From Sinorhizobium sp. B11 (lineage in GTDB: Bacteria > Pseudomonadota > Alphaproteobacteria > Rhizobiales > Rhizobiaceae): a stretch of DNA of 64,000 bases. The position numbers and the translations under genes were made by a program. The stretch lies in assembly GCA_039725955.1 (NCBI GenBank), contig CP091034.1:4336001-4400000 (forward strand). The letters run 5' to 3'. Below are positions 46,140 through 54,613 of the stretch, piece after piece. Each line of letters opens with the position of its first letter. The stretch's first letter is position 1. The notes under the pieces were generated by a model. The model was not told where the DNA came from. It saw only the letters and a program-made list of their open reading frames with translations, and searched no databases.

Positions 46140-47582
46140 ATGCGCATCGCTGTCGGTGGCATTCACATCGAATGCAGCACGTACAACCCCGTCCTGAACC
46201 AAGAGGCAGACTTCCGGGTGGTACGCGGCGAGGACCTGCTGGCAGCCCCCTATTTTGCCTTTCTAAAGGATTACGAGGCTGAATTCCTGCCGACGATCCA
46301 TGCCCGCGCCATTGCCGGCGGCCCTGTCGCCCGTCACACCTACGAAGCCTTCAAGGCTGAATTCCTGGAGCGCTTGAAGCCGCTCCTGCCGCTCGACGGA
46401 CTCTATCTGGCAATGCATGGCGCCATGTATGTCGAAGGCATGGAAGATGCGGAAGGCGACTGGATCAGCGCAGCCCGTGCGCTCGTTGGCGATGATTGTA
46501 CGGTCTCGGCAAGCTACGACCTGCATGGCAATGTTACCCAGCGCATCATCGACGCGCTCGACATGTATTCCACCTACCGCACTGCGCCGCATATCGATGT
46601 CGAAGAAACGATGCGCCGCTCTGTCTCCATGCTGGTGAAGAGCCTGAAGTCGGGGGAAAAACCCACCCTGCTCTGGGCGCCGATCCCGGTCGTCCTGCCG
46701 GGTGAACGCACCAGCACCGTCGATGAACCGGCAAAGAGCCTTTATGCCGAACTGCCCGGCATCGATGCGCTCGACGGCGTCTGGGATGCCTCGCTGATGG
46801 TCGGCTATGTCTGGGCCGACGAGCCGCGGGCCACGGCTGCCGCCATCATGACCGGCACGGACCGCGCGATACTGGAGCGCGAGGCAAAACGTCTGGCAAA
46901 GGCTTATTGGGATGTGCGCGAAGAATTCGTCTTCGGCTGCGAAACCGGTTCGGCCGAGGAATGCGTCGCCAAGGCGATCACCAGCCCGACCGGCCCCGTC
47001 GTGCTCGCCGAATCCGGGGACAATCCGACCGGCGGCGGCGTCGGCGACCGAGCGGACGTACTGGCCGAACTGGTCGCAAGAGGCGCCACCGGTGTGGTTT
47101 TTGCCGGCATCGCCGACAAGACTGCAACGGAGAGATGTTATGCGGCAGGGATCGGCACGACGCTGGAGCTGACTGTCGGCGCTTCGCTCGATGCCAAAGA
47201 CAGCAAGCCGGTGACGGGACAGTTCACGGTGAAGTTCCTGCACGAGACCACCGACGCTACCGACCGCCAGGCTGTCGTCTCCATCGGCGGCATCGATCTG
47301 GTCCTCTCCGCCAAGCGCCGCCCCTACCACAATATCGTCGATTTCACCCGCCTCGGGCTCGAGCCGCGCACGGCAAGCATCGTTGTCGTCAAGTCAGGCT
47401 ACCTGTCGCCGGAAATCGCGCCGATTGCCAATCCGAGCCTCATGGCATTGTCCCCCGGCGTCGTCGATCAGTTCGTCGAGCGACTTCCGCGCCTGCGCAA
47501 AGCGCACCCGACCTATCCTTTCGACAAGGATTTCAGCTTCGACCCGCAGGCCTTCCTTTCCGCGCGCTCCATGAACCGCTGA
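46140..47582 (+). CDS. M81 family metallopeptidase (MlrC-like)
   Basis: 480 residues. The M81/MlrC zinc-site motifs are seen in order: 'GGIHIECSTY' (near 6-15), 'YLAMHGAMYVEGMEDAEGDW', 'SYDLHGN' and 'RTAPHIDVEET'. MlrC of sphingomonads completes the breakdown of linearised microcystin and related peptides, but most bacterial M81 proteins have unknown substrates. There is no signal peptide, so it acts in the cytoplasm. A clear ribosome binding site (ctgaggtttccc, weak) and tight spacing tie it to the ROK gene; it ends shortly before the FadR-type regulator and its operators. Confidence 0.92.
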   Translation: MRIAVGGIHIECSTYNPVLNQEADFRVVRGEDLLAAPYFAFLKDYEAEFLPTIHARAIAGGPVARHTYEAFKAEFLERLKPLLPLDGLYLAMHGAMYVEGMEDAEGDWISAARALVGDDCTVSASYDLHGNVTQRIIDALDMYSTYRTAPHIDVEETMRRSVSMLVKSLKSGEKPTLLWAPIPVVLPGERTSTVDEPAKSLYAELPGIDALDGVWDASLMVGYVWADEPRATAAAIMTGTDRAILEREAKRLAKAYWDVREEFVFGCETGSAEECVAKAITSPTGPVVLAESGDNPTGGGVGDRADVLAELVARGATGVVFAGIADKTATERCYAAGIGTTLELTVGASLDAKDSKPVTGQFTVKFLHETTDATDRQAVVSIGGIDLVLSAKRRPYHNIVDFTRLGLEPRTASIVVVKSGYLSPEIAPIANPSLMALSPGVVDQFVERLPRLRKAHPTYPFDKDFSFDPQAFLSARSMNR

Positions 47583-47595
47583 ACCACGACAAGCG

Positions 47596-47614
47596 AACCA
47601 ATTGATTTTTGGTA
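47596..47614. promoter_or_regulatory. Operator-like site 1 for the FadR-type regulator
   Basis: aaccaat-tgatt-tttggta: the left half equals that of the perfect palindrome at 47761-47781, the right half matches five of seven positions. It lies 14 nt after the M81 stop. Confidence 0.4.
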
Positions 47615-47731
47615 TCGGGGCTTGCTCAGCATCCAGCACGCAGGAAAACGTGCATCCACTCCTTATGTCTGTTCTAAATCTGCGCGATGCGATCAAAAAA
47701 CGTGCAGGTATTTATCTGCACAAAAAAGCGC

Positions 47732-47760
47732 TTGACGATGCAATGGATTTGGTTTGCATT
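47732..47760 (+). promoter_or_regulatory. Possible promoter of the FadR-type regulator
   Basis: TTGACG (47732-47737), 17-nt spacer, TGCATT (47755-47760). The start point would fall inside the adjoining palindrome, a position suited to repression. Confidence 0.35.
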
Positions 47761-47781
47761 GAACCAATATCAAATTGGTTC
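47761..47781. promoter_or_regulatory. Operator-like palindrome of the FadR-type regulator
   Basis: gaaccaat (47761-47768)/attggttc (47774-47781) with a 5-nt spacer, a perfect 8-bp inverted repeat, 8 nt before the ATG of the regulator gene. A further overlapping half-site ttggtt (47749-47754) precedes it. GntR-family repressors bind such palindromes. Confidence 0.6.
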
Positions 47782-47789
47782 AGACAGCC

Positions 47790-48515
47790 ATGGACGAAGC
47801 ACAAGGCAATTCGAACTATGCGCTGGAGAAGCTGAGGGCTCTCCTGCAGTCGGATAGTCTCGATGCCGATGGCAAGCTGCCAACCGAACGTACGCTCTCC
47901 GAAATCCTCGGGGTCAGCCGCCGCTCCATCCGCCGTGCACTGGAAGTACTGGAAGCCGAAGGCCGCATCTGGCGCCGGCAAGGCTCCGGCACCTTTGCCG
48001 GCAAGCGGCCGGATGGCTGGAGCAACCATGTCGATTCCATCATCGCCGACACCGATCTCATGGAGATCATGGAAGTGCGCTTGCGCGTCGAGCCGCAGCT
48101 CGCGCAGCTTGCCGCCATACGCGCCAAGGCAGCCGATATGGAGCGCATGTATGATCTGGTGAAAAAGATCTACGAAAGCACGGATGCCGACGGCCGCGAA
48201 CTCTGGGACGGCGCGCTGCATCGCCAGATTGCCCAATGCGCCGGCAACTCATTCTTTCTCACGATCTTCGACGTCATCAACCGCGTGCGCCAGGACGAAG
48301 CCTGGCAGGCGATCCGCGAGCGCGCCCGCAGCGCCAGCCGGACGCGCGAAGTCACCCATGGCCAGCACACGGCCATCGTCGACGCTATCGCCGCGCGTGA
48401 CCCAGGAAAGGCCGGCGAAGCCATGCGCCAACACCTGCTGACGCTGCAGGAAAGCCTCGTCCGCATCACCTCTCTCGACCATGGCGAATTGGTGGCCGAG
48501 AAGGAGCCCAGCTGA
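47790..48515 (+). CDS. FadR-subfamily GntR transcriptional regulator
   Basis: 241 residues from the ATG at 47790; a TTG at 47775 lies inside the palindrome and is less likely. Winged helix domain (about 8-75, 'LPTERTLSEILGVSRRSIRRALEVLEAEGRIWRRQGSGTF') followed by an FCD all-helical ligand domain ('LRVEPQLAQLAAIRAKAADMERMY', 'LHRQIAQCAGNSFF', 'TREVTHGQHTAIVDAI') with His residues typical for metal-assisted carboxylate binding. It probably represses the transporter operon that starts 81 nt downstream. Confidence 0.9.
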   Translation: MDEAQGNSNYALEKLRALLQSDSLDADGKLPTERTLSEILGVSRRSIRRALEVLEAEGRIWRRQGSGTFAGKRPDGWSNHVDSIIADTDLMEIMEVRLRVEPQLAQLAAIRAKAADMERMYDLVKKIYESTDADGRELWDGALHRQIAQCAGNSFFLTIFDVINRVRQDEAWQAIRERARSASRTREVTHGQHTAIVDAIAARDPGKAGEAMRQHLLTLQESLVRITSLDHGELVAEKEPS

Positions 48516-48596
48516 GCGGAGAAATCGGCACGGCAGAGATAACCGCCGGCTCGACACGACAGACGTGAAACAAAAAACATAAAAGAGGAGAATGGA

Positions 48597-50105
48597 ATGA
48601 AACTCGCCAAATTGCTGACGACCGCCGCAGCAGCAGCGCTTTTTGCGCTTCCCGCTTTCGCGGTCGAACTGAAGATCGGCCTCCAGGACGACGCCGACGT
48701 GCTCGATCCCGCACAGTCGCGCACCTTCGTCGGTCGCATCGTCTATACCGCGATGTGCGACAAGCTCGTTGACGTCTCGCCGGACTTGAAGATCGTGCCG
48801 CAGCTCGCAACCGAATGGAACTGGTCGGCTGACGGCAAGGAGCTCACAATGAAGCTCCGCCAGGGCGTGAAGTTCCAGGACGAAACGCCCTTTAACGCCG
48901 AAGCCGTCGTCGCCACCATCGAGCGCAACATGACCCTGCCGGAATCGCGTCGCAAGAGCGAGTTGAGCTCCGTGCAGAAGGTCGAGGCGTCAGGCGAATA
49001 TGAAGTCAAGTTCACGCTGAAGAGCCCAGATGTCACCTTGCTCGCCCAGCTTTCTGACCGCGCGGGCATGATCGTCTCGCCGAAGGCTGCAAAGGAACTC
49101 GGCGCGAAGTTCGGCGACCATCCTGTTTGCGCCGGCCCGTTCAAATTTGTCGAACGTATCCAACAGGACCGTATCGTGCTCGAGAAGTTCCAGGACTACT
49201 GGAACAAGGACAATGTCTTCATCGACAAGCTGACCTACCTGCCGATCCCGGATTCGACCGTACGCCTGGCCAACCTGCGCTCGGGCGATCTCGACATGAT
49301 CGAACGCCTGGCCGCCACCGATGCCGAGACGGTCAAGAGCGACGCGAACCTCGTTTACAAGGATGTTGTCAACACCGGCTGGCTCGGCATCTATGCCAAT
49401 GTCGGCAATGGCGCGCGTGCAGACAATCCGATCGGCAAGGACAAGCGCCTGCGCCAGGCCTTCTCGCTGGCAATCGATCGTGAAGCCGCCATGCAGATCG
49501 TTTTCGAAGGCACGGGCGTTGCCGGTAACCAGCCTTTCCCGCCGAGCAGCCCCTGGTTCGACAAGGATGTCCCGGTACCCGCTCGTGACGTCGAAAAGGC
49601 GAAGGCCCTTGTCAAGGCTGCAGGCTTCGACCGTGTGCCGGTCGAAATGCAGGTTCCGAACAGCCCGGTCACGATGCAGATGATGCAGATCATCCAGTCG
49701 ATGGTTGCCGAAGCCGGTTTCGATGTCAGCCTGAAAGCGACGGAATTTGCGACCCTGCTCAATGAGCAGACCGCCGGCAACTACCAGCTCAGCCGCTCGG
49801 ACTGGTCCGGCCGCGTCGATCCGGATGGCAATATCCAGCAGTTCGTCACCTGCGGCGCGGGCCTGAACGACAGCAAATATTGCAACGCTGACGTCGACAA
49901 GCTTCTGACCGAAGCGCGCCAGTCCACGGATGACTCCGTGCGCAAGCAGAAATACGATGCCGCGACCGCAATCCTCAACGACGATTTGCCGATCATCTTC
50001 ATTGGCCACCAGTCCTGGATCTGGGCGCTGCACAAAAACATCACCGGCTTCGTTGCTTCTCCCGACGGCATGATCCGCCTCGTCGGCGTGAAGAAGGAAG
50101 GCTGA
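48597..50105 (+). CDS. Peptide-type ABC transporter substrate-binding protein (family 5)
   Basis: 502 residues: signal peptide (about 1-21, 'TTAAAAALFALPAFA'), then the SBP family 5 fold with 'DVLDPAQSRTFVGRIVYTAMCDKLVDVSPDLKIVPQLATEW', 'FNAEAVVATIERN' and 'SDWSGRVDPDGNIQQFVTC'. DppA/OppA/GsiB relatives carry di- or oligopeptides, glutathione, nickel or opines. A very good ribosome binding site (aaagaggag) and signal peptide suggest high expression. First gene of the transporter operon. Confidence 0.93.
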   Translation: MKLAKLLTTAAAAALFALPAFAVELKIGLQDDADVLDPAQSRTFVGRIVYTAMCDKLVDVSPDLKIVPQLATEWNWSADGKELTMKLRQGVKFQDETPFNAEAVVATIERNMTLPESRRKSELSSVQKVEASGEYEVKFTLKSPDVTLLAQLSDRAGMIVSPKAAKELGAKFGDHPVCAGPFKFVERIQQDRIVLEKFQDYWNKDNVFIDKLTYLPIPDSTVRLANLRSGDLDMIERLAATDAETVKSDANLVYKDVVNTGWLGIYANVGNGARADNPIGKDKRLRQAFSLAIDREAAMQIVFEGTGVAGNQPFPPSSPWFDKDVPVPARDVEKAKALVKAAGFDRVPVEMQVPNSPVTMQMMQIIQSMVAEAGFDVSLKATEFATLLNEQTAGNYQLSRSDWSGRVDPDGNIQQFVTCGAGLNDSKYCNADVDKLLTEARQSTDDSVRKQKYDAATAILNDDLPIIFIGHQSWIWALHKNITGFVASPDGMIRLVGVKKEG

Positions 50106-50120
50106 CAGCCACACGCGTCA

Positions 50121-50147
50121 GGTACGCGGCGCCCCTCGCCGCGTACC
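50121..50147 (+). repeat. Intercistronic hairpin after the binding protein gene
   Basis: Perfect 11-bp stem ggtacgcggcg (50121-50131)/cgccgcgtacc (50137-50147) with a 5-nt loop and no T-run. Such hairpins commonly stabilise the upstream part of transporter mRNAs, allowing more binding protein than permease. Confidence 0.75.
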
Positions 50148-50168
50148 GCTGATGGTATCGGAGCGCCT

Positions 50169-51116
50169 ATGTACAGGTTCATCGCCAAGCGGCTGCTGGT
50201 CGCCATTCCAACTTTGCTGATCATTTCGGTCTTCGTCTTCTCCCTGCAGAAACTTCTGCCGGGCGACCCGGTTCTGGCCATGGCTGGCGAAGAGCGCGAT
50301 CCGCAGGTGCTGGAATTCCTGCGGGAAAAATATCATCTCAACGACCCTGTTCCCTATCAGTATTTCTACTGGCTGGGCTCCGCGCTTCAGGGCGATCTCG
50401 GCATATCGCTGCGTACCAACCAGCCGGTTCTCGAGCTCGTGGCCGAGAAACTGCCGGTCACCATTCAGCTCGCGATCATGTCGATGATCTTCGCATTCGT
50501 GATCGGCGTGCCGATGGGCATTCTGGCCGCCGTCAAGAAGAACACCATCATCGATTATCTCGCCAACATCATCGCTCTCTCAGGCCTGTCGATCCCCAAT
50601 TTCTGGCTCGGCATCATGCTGATCCTGCTGATCTCGGTGAACCTCGGCTGGCTTCCGGCTTCGGGCTACGAGCCCTTCTTCTCCAACCCGCTGCGCTCGA
50701 TCGAAACCATGATCATGCCCTCCTTCGTGCTCGGCAATGCGCTCGCCGCCACCTTGATGCGCCACACCCGTTCGGCCATGCTGAGCGTCCTGAGTGCTGA
50801 TTATATCCGCACGGCACGCGCCAAGGGGCTGTCGGAGAGTTCGGTGGTGCTGGAGCATAGTTTTCGCAATGCCGTATTGCCGATCGTAACGCTCAGCGCC
50901 CTGCTATTCGGCGAGTTGCTCGCTGGTGCGGTTCTGACCGAGCAGATCTTCACCATTCCCGGTTTCGGCAAGCTTATTGTCGATGCCGTCTTCAATCGCG
51001 ATTACGCCGTCGTCCAGGGCGTCGTCATCTGCACGGCGATCGGCTTCATTCTGATGAACCTCGTCGCTGACATCCTCTACGTTCTCCTCAATCCGCGCAT
51101 GAGGGCTTCGCTATGA
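50169..51116 (+). CDS. Peptide-type ABC transporter permease (DppB/GsiC type)
   Basis: 315 residues, six transmembrane helices. N-terminal TC_PERM domain with 'LLPGDPVLAMAGEERDP', large periplasmic loop, and the EAA motif 'YIRTARAKGLSESSVVLEHSFRNAVLPIVTL'. It overlaps the next gene by 4 nt (ATGA), so the two permeases are made together. Confidence 0.94.
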   Translation: MYRFIAKRLLVAIPTLLIISVFVFSLQKLLPGDPVLAMAGEERDPQVLEFLREKYHLNDPVPYQYFYWLGSALQGDLGISLRTNQPVLELVAEKLPVTIQLAIMSMIFAFVIGVPMGILAAVKKNTIIDYLANIIALSGLSIPNFWLGIMLILLISVNLGWLPASGYEPFFSNPLRSIETMIMPSFVLGNALAATLMRHTRSAMLSVLSADYIRTARAKGLSESSVVLEHSFRNAVLPIVTLSALLFGELLAGAVLTEQIFTIPGFGKLIVDAVFNRDYAVVQGVVICTAIGFILMNLVADILYVLLNPRMRASL

Positions 51117-51997
51117 CCGCCATCGATCAAGTCGCGGCCACACCCGTTGTCTCGACCGAGCAACGCTCGCCAAGCCGCGCCTGGCGCAAGCTCAAGGCCA
51201 ACAAGGGCGCGCTCGTCGGCCTCGCCATCATCGCCTTCTTCGCAATCCTTGCCATCATCGCGCCACTCCTGCCGCTTCCCGACCCGAATGCGACAAGCTG
51301 GTCGACAATCCGCAAGGCCCCGTCAGCCGCCCACTGGCTCGGCACGGATGACATCGGTCGCGACATCCTCTCCCGAATGATCTGGGGCGCTCAGGCCTCG
51401 TTGATGGCGGGCGTCTTTTCCGTAGCGATTGCCGTCCTCATCGGCGTACCCTTTGGCCTGATCTCAGGCTATTTCGGCGGCTGGATCGACATGATCATCT
51501 CCCGCATCACCGAGGCCTTTCTGGCAATGCCTTTCCTGATCACCGCGATTGCGCTCGCGGCCTTTCTCGGCCCGAGCCTGAGCAATGCTATGATCGCGAT
51601 CGGCCTTTCGGCCATGCCGATCTTCGTACGCTTGACGCGCGGGCAGGTGCTGGCAGTCAAGACCGAGGAATATATCGAAGGTGCGCGGTCCATCGGTCTG
51701 CGTCACTCCAGCATCATCACCCGCTACATCCTGCCAAATGTCTTCGCGCCGATCCTCGTACAGGCGACGTTGACGATCGCAACCGCGATCATCGCCGAAG
51801 CCAGTCTCTCCTTCCTCGGCCTCGGCCAGCAGCCACCGGCACCAAGCTGGGGCTCGATGCTGAACGTTGCCAAGAACTTCCTGAGCCAGGCACCGTGGAT
51901 GGCGATGTGGCCAGGCATTGCCATCTTCCTCGTCGTTATCGGTTTCAATCTCTTGGGCGACGGCCTGCGCGATGCGCTCGATCCGCGCGAAGCATGA
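51113..51997 (+). CDS. Peptide-type ABC transporter permease (DppC/GsiD type)
   Basis: 294 residues. A cytoplasmic N-terminus rich in basic residues leads into the OppC N-terminal segment ('KANKGALVGLAIIAFFAILAIIAPLL'), followed by 'HWLGTDDIGRDILSRMIWGAQASL' and the EAA loop 'YIEGARSIGLRHSSIITRYILPNVFAPILVQ'. Partner of the preceding permease. Confidence 0.94.
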   Translation: MTAIDQVAATPVVSTEQRSPSRAWRKLKANKGALVGLAIIAFFAILAIIAPLLPLPDPNATSWSTIRKAPSAAHWLGTDDIGRDILSRMIWGAQASLMAGVFSVAIAVLIGVPFGLISGYFGGWIDMIISRITEAFLAMPFLITAIALAAFLGPSLSNAMIAIGLSAMPIFVRLTRGQVLAVKTEEYIEGARSIGLRHSSIITRYILPNVFAPILVQATLTIATAIIAEASLSFLGLGQQPPAPSWGSMLNVAKNFLSQAPWMAMWPGIAIFLVVIGFNLLGDGLRDALDPREA

Positions 51998-52018
51998 CCT
52001 CTCGAAAGGACATATGAA

Positions 52019-53803
52019 ATGACCGTATTCACGACCCGCCCCGAAATTCTGGGCACATTCGGCGTCGTTACCTCAACGCACTGGATCGCTTCCGCCGTTG
52101 GCATGAGCATCCTGGAAAAGGGCGGCAACGCCTTCGATGCGGCGGTTGCTACCGGCTTCACATTGCAGATCCTGGAGCCGCATCTCGTCGGCCCGGGCGG
52201 CGACATGCCGGCGATCATCTATTCCAAGAAAAAGGACAGGGTCGAGGTTATCTGTGCCCAAGGCCCTGCGCCCGCCGGCGCCACTATCGAACACTATACG
52301 TCCGAGGGCCTGAAACTGATCCCAGGCGACGGCCTGCTGGCAACTGTCATTCCCGGCTCCTTCGATGGCTGGATGCTGATGCTACGCGATTACGGCCGGC
52401 TGAGCGTGCGTGACGTTCTGGAACCGGCGATCTATTACGCCGAAAACGGCCATCCGCTGCTGCCGCGCGTCTCCGCAACCATCAAGGGTCTTGCCGAATT
52501 CTTTGAAAAGGAATGGCCGACCTCCTACGAAACCTGGGTACCCGGAGGGTCCGTTCCCGAACCCAATTCCAACTTCAAGAACCCGGTTCTGGCCGAGACC
52601 TGGAAGCGCATCATTTCCGAGGCCGAAGCCAAGCAGGGTCGCGAGGCCCAGATTGAAGCCGCCCGCGACGCCTTCTACCGCGGTTTCGTCGCCGAAAAGA
52701 TCGCAAACTACTTGAAGACCGCCGAAGTGATGGATGCGAGCGGCAACAGCCACAAGGCGGTGCTGACGGCCGACGACATGGCGAATTGGTCGGCAACGAT
52801 CGAAGAACCGCAGACCTACGACTATCACGGCTGGACGGTTGCCAAGATCGGCCCCTGGGGCCAGGGTCCGGTCTTCCTGCAGACCCTGTCGATCCTCAAG
52901 GGCATGGACATCGCCGCAATGGCGCCTGATGGAGCCGACTTCGTCCATACCGTGACCGAAGCCATGAAACTCGCCTTCGCCGATCGAGAGATCTACTATG
53001 GTGATCCCAAATTCGCCGAGGTGCCGGTCGATCAGCTTCTGTCTGACACCTACGCCGCCACCCGCCGCAAACTCATCACAGACGAGGCCTCCTTCGACCT
53101 GCGTCCCGGGAAGCTGCCCGGCTTCGAGCAGCAATACGATGTGACGATGGACATGCTCGGCGCCGATTCCAAGACCGGGGCCGTCTACGAGCCGACCATG
53201 GCGCACCTGAGGGAAAAGCGCGGCGACACTGTTCATATCGACGTCATCGACCGCGAAGGCAACATGGTGTCTGTCACGCCCTCGGGCGGTTGGCTGCAGT
53301 CCTCGCCGATCATCCCGGGTCTTGGTTTCTGCCTGAATTCGCGCGCCCAGATGTTCTGGCTGAAGCCCGGCCTGCCGACCTCCCTTGCTCCCGGCAAACG
53401 CCCGCGCACGACACTGACGCCCTCACTTGCCCTCTACGAAGGCCGGCCGACACTCGCCTTCGGCACCCCCGGCGGCGACCAGCAGGAACAGTGGCAGCTT
53501 TCCTTCTTCCTGCGTTATGTGCACCACAAGATGAACCTGCAGGCGGCGATCGACCAGCCGCTCTTCCACACCTCGCATTTCCCTGGTTCCTTCTATCCGC
53601 GCACACGTGAGCCGGGCGGTCTGATGGTGGAAGGCAATTTCAGCGCCGATGTGCTCGAGAACCTGCGCGCCCGCGGCCACGCGCTCACTGTCTCCGACCC
53701 CTGGAGTATCGGCCGCCTGACCGCCGCGCGCCGCGATGCAGATGGACTGCTGCGTGCAGCTGCAACGCCACGCCTCATGCAGGCCTATGCGATCGGGAGA
53801 TAG
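52019..53803 (+). CDS. Gamma-glutamyltransferase family protein, apparently cytoplasmic
   Basis: 594 residues of the GGT/T3 Ntn-hydrolase family: 'GMSILEKGGNAFDAAVATGFTLQILEPHLVGPGGDMPAIIY', large subunit to about 403, then the autocleavage/catalytic Thr404 in 'GDTVHIDVIDREGNMVS', and 'GFCLNSRAQMFWLKPGLP'. GGTs transfer or hydrolyse gamma-glutamyl groups, as in glutathione. Normal bacterial GGT is periplasmic, but here no signal peptide is visible at MTVFTTRPEILGTFG, so it should act after import by the flanking ABC transporter. It may also serve a related amide bond, as in poly-gamma-glutamate or acylase relatives. Confidence 0.9.
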   Translation: MTVFTTRPEILGTFGVVTSTHWIASAVGMSILEKGGNAFDAAVATGFTLQILEPHLVGPGGDMPAIIYSKKKDRVEVICAQGPAPAGATIEHYTSEGLKLIPGDGLLATVIPGSFDGWMLMLRDYGRLSVRDVLEPAIYYAENGHPLLPRVSATIKGLAEFFEKEWPTSYETWVPGGSVPEPNSNFKNPVLAETWKRIISEAEAKQGREAQIEAARDAFYRGFVAEKIANYLKTAEVMDASGNSHKAVLTADDMANWSATIEEPQTYDYHGWTVAKIGPWGQGPVFLQTLSILKGMDIAAMAPDGADFVHTVTEAMKLAFADREIYYGDPKFAEVPVDQLLSDTYAATRRKLITDEASFDLRPGKLPGFEQQYDVTMDMLGADSKTGAVYEPTMAHLREKRGDTVHIDVIDREGNMVSVTPSGGWLQSSPIIPGLGFCLNSRAQMFWLKPGLPTSLAPGKRPRTTLTPSLALYEGRPTLAFGTPGGDQQEQWQLSFFLRYVHHKMNLQAAIDQPLFHTSHFPGSFYPRTREPGGLMVEGNFSADVLENLRARGHALTVSDPWSIGRLTAARRDADGLLRAAATPRLMQAYAIGR

Positions 53804-53805
53804 GC

Positions 53806-54561
53806 ATGACATGGTCCATCGTCGCCCGTGATCCCGGCACAGGCTATCTCGGCATTGCCGTCGCCACCCGCTTCTTTGCGGTCGGCGGCTTGGTGCCGCA
53901 TATCCGCGGCGCTATCGGCGCGGTCGCCACCCAGGCCTTCGTCAGCCCGCTCTACGGCACCGACGGGCTTGCCATGCTTGCCGAGGGCAAGGCGCCGGAT
54001 GAGATCATCGCCGAACTGACCGGCCGTGACGCCGGCCACGATCAGCGCCAGCTTCATCTGATCGATGCCCAGGGCCGTAACGCGGCCTTCACCGGCGCCA
54101 AATGCATCGATTGGGCCGGTCACCTGGTCGACGATAGTGTTTCCGTCGCCGGCAATATGCTGGCAGGTCCTCAAGTCGTCGCCGAGACGCTTGCGACCTA
54201 CAAGAAGGCAATGGACAAGCCTTTCATCGAGCGCCTGCTGGAATCCATGCAGGCCGGCGAGGATGCCGGTGGCGACAAGCGTGGCAAACAGTCTGCCGCC
54301 CTCCTCGTCCACCGTGATCAGGATTATCCCTGGCTCAGCATCAGGGCAGACGATCATCCCGATCCGCTCGCGGAATTGCGCCGGCTCCATGCAGTAGCGC
54401 AGGAACGCTACATGCACGTCGCCGAGACGATGGCGACGAAGGCCAATCCCAATGGAATGATCGACAGGCGCGAGATCGATGAAAAGATCGCGGCGCTGGA
54501 AGCCGCGCGCATTGCGGAAGGACGACCGTCCGCCTCACTTGCCACGCCTTTGAAGATTTGA
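53806..54561 (+). CDS. DUF1028 domain-containing protein
   Basis: 251 residues. It begins 'MTWSIVARDPGTGYLGIAVATRFFAVGGLVPHIRGAIGAVATQAF', the DUF1028 signature, a Ntn-hydrolase-like fold with unknown function, followed by a C-terminal extension with a putative peptidoglycan-binding-like or helical tail in some members. These genes repeatedly sit with peptide transporters and GGT-like enzymes. Only 2 nt separate it from the GGT stop, so it is translationally coupled and probably acts on the same substrate. Confidence 0.9.
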   Translation: MTWSIVARDPGTGYLGIAVATRFFAVGGLVPHIRGAIGAVATQAFVSPLYGTDGLAMLAEGKAPDEIIAELTGRDAGHDQRQLHLIDAQGRNAAFTGAKCIDWAGHLVDDSVSVAGNMLAGPQVVAETLATYKKAMDKPFIERLLESMQAGEDAGGDKRGKQSAALLVHRDQDYPWLSIRADDHPDPLAELRRLHAVAQERYMHVAETMATKANPNGMIDRREIDEKIAALEAARIAEGRPSASLATPLKI

Positions 54562-54613
54562 AGCCTCTCCGGCAAAGAACCTGCCTCCGGCACAAAAAGA
54601 ACACGGGAACGAT

